Assembly (NCBI GenBank): GCA_023264315.1
Contig: JALQST010000103.1
Span: 1-9,008 of the forward strand
Length of the DNA stretch: 9,008 nt
DNA from: Nodosilinea sp. BSH.14
GTDB lineage: Bacteria > Cyanobacteriota > Cyanobacteriia > Phormidesmidales > Phormidesmidaceae
Reading direction: 5' to 3'
This document shows positions 5,608 to 9,008 of the stretch, piece after piece. The notes beneath the pieces were generated by a model. That model saw only the letters and a list, made by a program, of their open reading frames with translations, had not been told where the DNA came from and did no database searches. The first letter of the stretch is position 1. The number at the start of each line of letters is the position of its first letter. Made by a program: the position numbers and the translations under genes.

Positions 5608-6573
5608 ATGACCACCGCTGATATTCAAGCGTTTTTGACCGATCTCCATGCGGAACTTCAGCCCCTACGCCAGGGGCAGTTGGCCTGCTATATCCCGGAA
5701 CTGGCCAAGGCCAACCCCGACTGGTTTGGCCTCAGCCTCGTCACCCTCGATGGCCGCAGCTTTGATGGGGGGGATGCCCAGCAAACCTTCACCATCCAGT
5801 CGATTTCCAAGGTCTTTGTCTACGGCATGGCCCTAGAGGACTATGGCCGCGAAAAGCTGTTGAAAAAGGTGGGTGTGGAGCCCACGGGCGATCCGTTTAA
5901 TTCCCTGATTCGCCTAGATGAGGACTCCAAGCGGCCTGAAAATCCCATGATTAACGCCGGAGCCATTGCCACCACCAGCCTGATCACGGGGCAAGACCCA
6001 GCGGATCGTCTCAACCGCCTCCTGACCATGTTCCAGCGCTACGTGGGCCACGAGGTGTTTATTGATATGTCTACGTTTCTTTCGGAAAAGGCGACGGGGC
6101 ACCGCAACCGCGCCATGGCCCACCTCATGCTGAACTTTGGCATGATCGACGAGCCCCTCGACCATGCCCTGGATCTCTACTTTCAGCAGTGCTCTGTGCT
6201 GGTGAATACCCACGACCTAGCGGTGATGGCCGCCACCCTTGCCAACCAGGGCATTAACCCCATCACCGGAGAGCGGGCCGTAGAGGCCACCCATGTCCGC
6301 GATATTCTGAGCGTGATGTATACCTGCGGCATGTATAACTTTGCGGGGGAATGGGCGTTCCGGGTCGGCATTCCGGCCAAAAGTGGCGTTTCCGGGGGTA
6401 TTTTGGCGGTGGTGCCGAATCAGGCGGGCATTGCCGTCTTCTCACCCCCCTTGGATAGCCATGGCAACAGTGTGCGAGGGCTGAAGGTGTTTGAGGCCCT
6501 GTCCCGGCGCTATGGCTTCCATGTGTTTGATCTATCCCTAGGCCGTTGTCGCTTCACCGAGGATCTGGGATAG
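5608..6573 (+). CDS. glsA: Glutaminase A
   Basis: It hydrolyses L-glutamine to glutamate and ammonium, so it bears on nitrogen balance; cytoplasmic, with a fold related to serine beta-lactamases. The 321-aa product has the family landmarks: the nucleophile motif QSISKVF with S65 and K68 (SxxK), RPENPMINAGAI at about 109-120, a central NTHDLAVMAATLANQG block, and CGMYNFAGEWAFRVGIPAKSGVSGG. The last of these contains the tyrosine and the KSG-like element of the active site. Length is close to the usual 300-330, and no STAS or ankyrin extension is fused to it. The ATG at 5608 has no strong Shine-Dalgarno. It diverges from efp and converges on the STAS gene. Regulation is not evident; I saw no clear NtcA box (GTA-N8-TAC) upstream. 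Confidence 0.97.
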   Translation: MTTADIQAFLTDLHAELQPLRQGQLACYIPELAKANPDWFGLSLVTLDGRSFDGGDAQQTFTIQSISKVFVYGMALEDYGREKLLKKVGVEPTGDPFNSLIRLDEDSKRPENPMINAGAIATTSLITGQDPADRLNRLLTMFQRYVGHEVFIDMSTFLSEKATGHRNRAMAHLMLNFGMIDEPLDHALDLYFQQCSVLVNTHDLAVMAATLANQGINPITGERAVEATHVRDILSVMYTCGMYNFAGEWAFRVGIPAKSGVSGGILAVVPNQAGIAVFSPPLDSHGNSVRGLKVFEALSRRYGFHVFDLSLGRCRFTEDLG

Positions 6574-6602
6574 TCCCAGACAATTGCGCCAGTAGCCCAT
6601 GA

Positions 6603-6627
6603 ACAAGGGCGGCGGTCGTGCCCTTGT
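6603..6627. terminator. Hairpin between convergent glsA and STAS gene
   Basis: ACAAGGGC (6603-6610) and GCCCTTGT (6620-6627) form a perfect 8-bp stem with a 9-nt loop, 30 bp after glsA and 34 bp after the STAS stop. No U run follows in either direction. It could still serve both transcripts, since cyanobacterial terminators often lack long U tracts. Confidence 0.5.
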
Positions 6628-6660
6628 CGGGCGGTTGCTGGGCCGAGCAGCGTTGCGGCC

Positions 6661-6990
6661 CTAGGCGGCTAGAGGATTGGTGTGGGAAATATCTTCCACC
6701 ATGTCAAACACCCGATCCAGTTGGGTGAGCTCGAAAATGATGCGGATGGTGGGGGGCACGGCACAGAGGTAGAACCGCTTGCTGCGCTGACGGGCCTGCT
6801 TGAGGGCGGAGACGAGGGAAATTAACCCGGCACTGTCGAGGGATTCGACCTGGCTCATATCGACAACCAGCCCCACCGACTGGTTGCACTGGATGTGCTC
6901 TACCAGGCTGAGGTGAAAATCTTGAGCATTAGCGGCGTTGAGGGATCCGTGAGCTTGCACAACAGCCATAGCGTTCTTCATCGTTTGCAT
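6661..6990 (-). CDS. STAS-domain protein, anti-sigma factor antagonist type
   Basis: A 109-aa single-domain STAS protein like SpoIIAA/RsbV. Such proteins bind a partner, often a serine-kinase anti-sigma factor, and are switched by phosphorylation of a conserved serine. Here the key loop is SLDSAGLISLV, with D52 and S53 as the phosphorylation position and D44 in the preceding strand (LVVDMSQ). Residues 8-16 (MAVVQAHGS) form the first strand, and the rest alternates helices and strands as in the family. The first ATG (6990-6988) is preferred over the ATG at codon 4 because AGGAG (7005-7001) lies 10 nt before it. No kinase or phosphatase partner is adjacent. The gene converges on glsA and is probably transcribed alone from the repeat-rich region at 6991-7100. 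Its target in this organism is unknown. Confidence 0.9.
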   Translation of the reverse strand: MQTMKNAMAVVQAHGSLNAANAQDFHLSLVEHIQCNQSVGLVVDMSQVESLDSAGLISLVSALKQARQRSKRFYLCAVPPTIRIIFELTQLDRVFDMVEDISHTNPLAA

Positions 6991-7020
6991 ACCGGATTGA
7001 CTCCTGATTTCCCTGGCGTA

Positions 7021-7039
7021 GCTTTAACGAATGTAAAGC
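7021..7039 (-). promoter_or_regulatory. HLR1-like element or inverted repeat before the STAS gene
   Basis: On the minus strand this reads GCTTTACATTCGTTAAAGC. TTTACATT fits the RpaB-binding half site (G/T)TTACA(T/A)(T/A) exactly; GTTAAA fits the second half at 5 of 6, with a 1-nt rather than 2-nt spacer. It is also an inverted repeat (GCTTTA and TAAAGC). It lies 31-49 nt before the ATG, downstream of the TAGAAT boxes, a position suited to repression. RpaB control is inference only. Confidence 0.3.
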
Positions 7040-7049
7040 ATGAACGTCA

Positions 7050-7067
7050 TATTCTACGTATTCTACG
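7050..7067. repeat. Two tandem copies of TATTCTACG upstream of the STAS gene
   Basis: TATTCTACG is repeated exactly at 7050-7058 and 7059-7067. On the minus strand each copy contains TAGAAT (7065-7060 and 7056-7051), a reasonable -10 box, so the duplication doubles a candidate promoter element for the STAS gene. I find no good -35 at the right distance for either. Confidence 0.6.
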
Positions 7068-7200
7068 AAATTAAGCATTATTCCTGAGAGGCGATACCCC
7101 TGAGCCGTAATTTTTGCCATGTCTTGATATTCGGCGGGGTTTTATAAAGGAAGCTCGCCCGTAGATTCGCTGACTATAGCGAAGCCTCCTGATCGCGTCC

Positions 7201-7214
7201 GTGATTTAAGTCAC
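7201..7214. promoter_or_regulatory. CRP-like palindrome GTGA-N6-TCAC
   Basis: GTGATTTAAGTCAC matches the core of the CRP consensus TGTGA-N6-TCACA at 8 of 10 fixed positions, and 12 of its 14 bases are self-symmetric. Cyanobacteria such as Synechocystis have a cAMP receptor protein (SyCRP1) using this type of site. It lies 211 bp before the STAS start and 133 bp before the orphan ATG at 7348. Function unproven. Confidence 0.35.
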
Positions 7215-7294
7215 CAACTTCAAGCTTCTTTACGTCGGCTGAAGTCCTGATTGTCTGGTGATTGAGCCGGGATTCTAGGTCGGTCTGGCACGGC

Positions 7295-7350
7295 CTTTAC
7301 ACAAGCTTTACAAAAACTGTCGTAATCGTAGAAATACGGAGGAATTCATG
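7295..7350 (+). promoter_or_regulatory. Orphan leader: TTTACA pair, strong ribosome binding site and ATG
   Basis: TTTACA occurs at 7296-7301 and 7307-7312 (11-bp period), resembling an HLR1 element with one extra spacer base. The second TTTACA is 16 bp from TAGAAA (7329-7334), a weak -10. GGAGG (7338-7343 region) precedes ATG 7348 by 5 nt, better than most real genes here. The frame opened (7348-7584, 78 codons) mostly runs antisense to the neighbouring gene and looks like no known protein, so I do not call it a gene. Confidence 0.35.
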
Positions 7351-7421
7351 GCTCGATGGTGGGTTTGCCCTCCCTCTGGGCCTCAGGGCTGCGGCCATCT
7401 GGCCCCGATGATTCTCTGGGA

Positions 7422-7835
7422 CTACGGTTCGCTGGGGACTGCGGATGTCCTGACCTCGGCCCACAGCCGACGGGTGAACTGGGACACAACCGCATTGTGG
7501 GCGGCATGGTCGGGCTTAGCGCCCTGGGTGGGCAGCAGGGCCAGCAGATCCAAAAAATCCGTATCGAGGGCCGGGGAGAACTGATCCAGCGGCCAAAGCA
7601 GGTCGGGGACAATGGGGCCACCCCAGGTATTCGGATCCTCCAGCCCCAGAACACTGGAGGCCGCTAAGGGTAGCACCTCCTCCATCGTCACCAGCACCAG
7701 CGGCCTGACCCAGGCCAGTTGCCGATCTACCAAGATATCGATCACCTCGGTATACAGCCGACCGTCTTCGCAGGTGAGGTAGACAATTTGATGGGGCTGG
7801 AATTGGGGCGAATTGGGGGGATCGGGCTGGATCAT
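7422..7835 (-). CDS. Conserved-type cyanobacterial hypothetical protein, 137 aa
   Basis: I start it at ATG 7835-7833 (MIQPDPPNSP). The frame is open further to 7943, but those 36 codons have no domain character and no better ribosome binding site; I see no clear Shine-Dalgarno at 7835 either. The product is small, soluble and acidic, with no signal peptide or membrane span. Residues about 16-49 (IVYLTCEDGRLYTEV, then VDRQLAWVRPLVLV) form alternating strands, suggesting a small beta-barrel-like fold. The middle is Leu/Pro/Asp-rich (DLLWPLDQFSPALD), and the end is a helix with VVSQFTRRLWAEV. I recall this type only as an uncharacterised cyanobacterial protein and assign no function. It is divergent from clpS across 204 bp. 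Confidence 0.7.
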   Translation of the reverse strand: MIQPDPPNSPQFQPHQIVYLTCEDGRLYTEVIDILVDRQLAWVRPLVLVTMEEVLPLAASSVLGLEDPNTWGGPIVPDLLWPLDQFSPALDTDFLDLLALLPTQGAKPDHAAHNAVVSQFTRRLWAEVRTSAVPSEP

Positions 7836-8028
7836 GATGACGGCGATGCAGAGGGCTGGGGGCAATCCCTGGGATAGGCCCCCTTTCTTCCTAGCGTAAG
7901 ATGGGGCAGGATTGCTTAGAATACGAAAAAGCCGGCTGGGCAAATCGCTGCCACGGCCAAGGCTAGGACGAACCAGGGGATGACCCTAACCACCAGAGTC
8001 CACGGAACAATGCTAGTCCTGGGAAGAT

Positions 8029-8042
8029 GAGGTGTCGCTGTG
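8029..8042 (+). promoter_or_regulatory. Ribosome binding site deciding the clpS GTG start
   Basis: GAGG at 8029-8032 lies 7 nt before GTG 8040-8042. The next in-frame ATG is inside the conserved ClpS core (N-S-M-E-Y, residue 33), so the GTG is the only start that gives a complete protein. Confidence 0.7.
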
Positions 8043-8327
8043 TCGGTTGAAACAATTGAAAAGAAGTCAACCTCAACCATTCGTAAGCCCGCCCCTCGCT
8101 ATCGGGTGTTGCTTCACAATGATGACTTCAACTCCATGGAATACGTGGTCGAGGCCCTGCTGAAGGTGGTGCCCAGCCTCACCATGCCCCAGGCGGTGGA
8201 TATTATGATGCAGGCCCACACGGCGGGGGTGGCCCTCGTGATTACCTGCGCCCTCGAACCGGCTGAGTTCTATAGCGAAAGCCTGCGGGGTCTCGGCCTC
8301 GTCAGCACCATCGAGCCCGATGAGTAG
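8040..8327 (+). CDS. clpS: ATP-dependent Clp protease adaptor protein ClpS
   Basis: ClpS binds the N-terminal domain of the Clp ATPase (ClpC in cyanobacteria) and delivers proteins with destabilising N-terminal residues to the Clp protease. The 95-aa product has a disordered N-terminal tail (1-19) and the conserved core: YRVLLHNDDFNSMEYV with the N27-D28-D29 substrate-pocket residues, then a helix ending in MMQAHTAG with H60, and the final strand ALEPAEFYSE. Length is normal. The downstream CPBP gene begins only 6 bp after the clpS stop, so the two are almost certainly cotranscribed. The promoter is not clear; TAGTCC near 8014 is a weak candidate in the divergent spacer 7836-8039. Confidence 0.96.
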   Translation: MSVETIEKKSTSTIRKPAPRYRVLLHNDDFNSMEYVVEALLKVVPSLTMPQAVDIMMQAHTAGVALVITCALEPAEFYSESLRGLGLVSTIEPDE

Positions 8328-8333
8328 GCCGGT

Positions 8334-9008
8334 ATGAGTTTTAGAAAATGGCCCCAGTGGTCTGTGGCCCAGTGGCCTGCCTTCGCCAGAGTGTTCACTT
8401 TTCTCGGGCTGGCGGTGGCTCTGTGGTTTCCGGTGGCATGGCCGTTCTACCGGCTATCGAGCCAGGGTCGGCTTCCCGGCGGAGATTTAATTCCCACTGC
8501 CATACTTTACCTGGTGTTTTTAGCCCTCTTGCCCCAGTGGCAGCGGCGGGTGCACGGGGTACGCCAGCCCTGGATAGCCGTCGGCTTTACCGGAGCCCAG
8601 CGGCTGTGGCGAGGGTTTGGGATTGGCCTGGGAATTGGGGTAATTAGCCTCACGGCCCTGGGGCTGATTCAGTGGGGCATGGGATGGGCCGTGCTTAACA
8701 CCGAGGCTACCGCCACCGAACCGTGGATTGCCATTGTCCTAGGCGGTTCGCTCATGGCCTTTGCCGTGGGCTGGTCGGAGGAGGTGCTGTTTCGGGGCTG
8801 GCTGCTGGGAGAACTGGAGCGAGGGCTTTCGGCCCAGGTGGCCCTGATAGCCAACAGCCTGATTTTTGCCGTGGCCCACTTCATTAAACCCCCGGCAGTG
8901 ATGCTGCAAATGCTGCCCCAATTCCTGGGCCTATTTCTGCTGGGGATGATCCTGGTGTGGGCGCGGCGGGCGGCCCTGGGGCCTGCTCCCCGCCTGGGCA
9001 GCCTTGGG
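8334..9008 (+). CDS. CPBP-family intramembrane metalloprotease, C-terminus cut by window edge
   Basis: The frame starts at ATG 8334-8336, 6 bp after clpS, and stays open for 225 codons to the window end. Hydrophobic segments lie at about 20-37, 52-67, 96-113, 132-147, 167-183 and 193-210, so it is a multi-span membrane protein. The CPBP (Abi/CAAX protease) motifs are present: EExxxR as SEEVLFRGW with E149, E150 and R154, and FxxxH as FAVAH with F178 and H182. These are the metal-binding and catalytic residues expected in the family (Rce1-like). The third motif should follow beyond the window. The start has only AGG 5 nt upstream, overlapping the clpS stop, which suggests translational coupling. 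The substrate is unknown. Pairing with clpS suggests a role in protein turnover, but that is inference. Confidence 0.9.
   Translation, partial: MSFRKWPQWSVAQWPAFARVFTFLGLAVALWFPVAWPFYRLSSQGRLPGGDLIPTAILYLVFLALLPQWQRRVHGVRQPWIAVGFTGAQRLWRGFGIGLGIGVISLTALGLIQWGMGWAVLNTEATATEPWIAIVLGGSLMAFAVGWSEEVLFRGWLLGELERGLSAQVALIANSLIFAVAHFIKPPAVMLQMLPQFLGLFLLGMILVWARRAALGPAPRLGSLG

Larger units (their letters stand above)
6991..7421. other. 431-bp regulatory-looking spacer without a convincing gene
   Basis: The span lies between the start of the STAS gene and the end of the next minus-strand gene. It is more AT-rich than its neighbours over about 7010-7150 and 7295-7350. No open frame in it has family features. 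It contains a 9-bp tandem repeat (7050-7067), a TTTACA-type element (7021-7039), competing hairpins (7148-7191), a CRP-like palindrome (7201-7214), and a plus-facing TTTACA pair with a strong ribosome binding site and ATG (7295-7350). A small RNA or a lost gene's leader is possible. Confidence 0.5.

Noticed and set aside
7329..7337. Possible NtcA site from GTA...TAC near the orphan leader
   Set aside because: The GTA and TAC elements here are separated by 4 or 10 bases rather than 8.
7348..7584. 78-codon open frame on the plus strand behind the strong ribosome binding site
   Set aside because: More than two thirds lies antisense to the 7422-7835 gene, composition is that of a shadow frame, and no motif is recognisable. 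I kept the leader as a finding but not the frame as a gene.
7836..7943. Longer start for the 7422-7835 hypothetical gene
   Set aside because: The extra 36 residues have no protein-like pattern and would occupy the clpS divergent promoter region.
1..9008. HIP1 octamer GCGATCGC search
   Set aside because: I found no exact copy by eye (only CCGATCGCC near 4943). Lack of HIP1 occurs in some cyanobacteria, so I draw no conclusion.

Overview
The window is chromosomal DNA from a fairly GC-rich cyanobacterium. The main evidence is a stand-alone CofH deazaflavin synthase, an efp-accB gene pair, a short cyanobacterial-type ClpS, and two secreted or soluble proteins of types I know only as uncharacterised cyanobacterial proteins. 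I cannot name a genus. I saw no exact copy of the HIP1 octamer (GCGATCGC) that is dense in many cyanobacterial genomes. There is no phage, insertion sequence, CRISPR array, tRNA or rRNA in view, and most of the region is housekeeping.

Layout, left to right. 1-723 (minus) is the N-terminal part of a membrane-inserted alpha/beta-hydrolase-like protein that runs off the left edge. A divergent spacer with a 14-bp-period tandem repeat separates it from cofH (1002-2168, plus). cofH converges on, and overlaps by 15 bp, a secreted hypothetical protein on the minus strand (2154-2987, GTG start). Upstream of that, on the same strand, lie pyrF (3112-3843), accB (4061-4564) and efp (4686-5243). The minus-strand order of transcription is therefore efp, accB, pyrF, secreted protein. 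A 93-bp palindromic repeat element between accB and pyrF contains a strong terminator-like hairpin. A related half-element sits at the start of the secreted-protein gene and probably pairs with its ribosome binding site.

efp diverges from glsA (5608-6573, plus, glutaminase) across a 364-bp spacer with a 15-bp perfect dyad. glsA converges on a small STAS-domain gene (6661-6990, minus), with a hairpin between them. The 431 bp after the STAS gene (6991-7421) hold no convincing gene but many regulatory-looking motifs: a 9-bp tandem repeat, TTTACA repeats resembling the RpaB/HLR1 light-response element, a CRP-like palindrome, alternative hairpins, and a very good ribosome binding site plus ATG that leads only into antisense sequence. 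A hypothetical gene (7422-7835, minus) follows. It diverges from clpS (8040-8327, plus), which is followed after 6 bp by a CPBP intramembrane protease gene that runs off the right edge.

Functions: efp and accB serve translation of polyproline stretches and fatty-acid synthesis. pyrF makes UMP. cofH makes part of the deazaflavin F0, which in cyanobacteria is a photolyase antenna pigment. glsA releases ammonium from glutamine. The STAS protein is a likely signalling switch. clpS plus the CPBP gene form a small proteolysis-related operon. I see no clear undescribed multi-gene system. The most interesting parts are the 6991-7421 regulatory spacer and the repeat elements around accB, pyrF and the secreted-protein gene.
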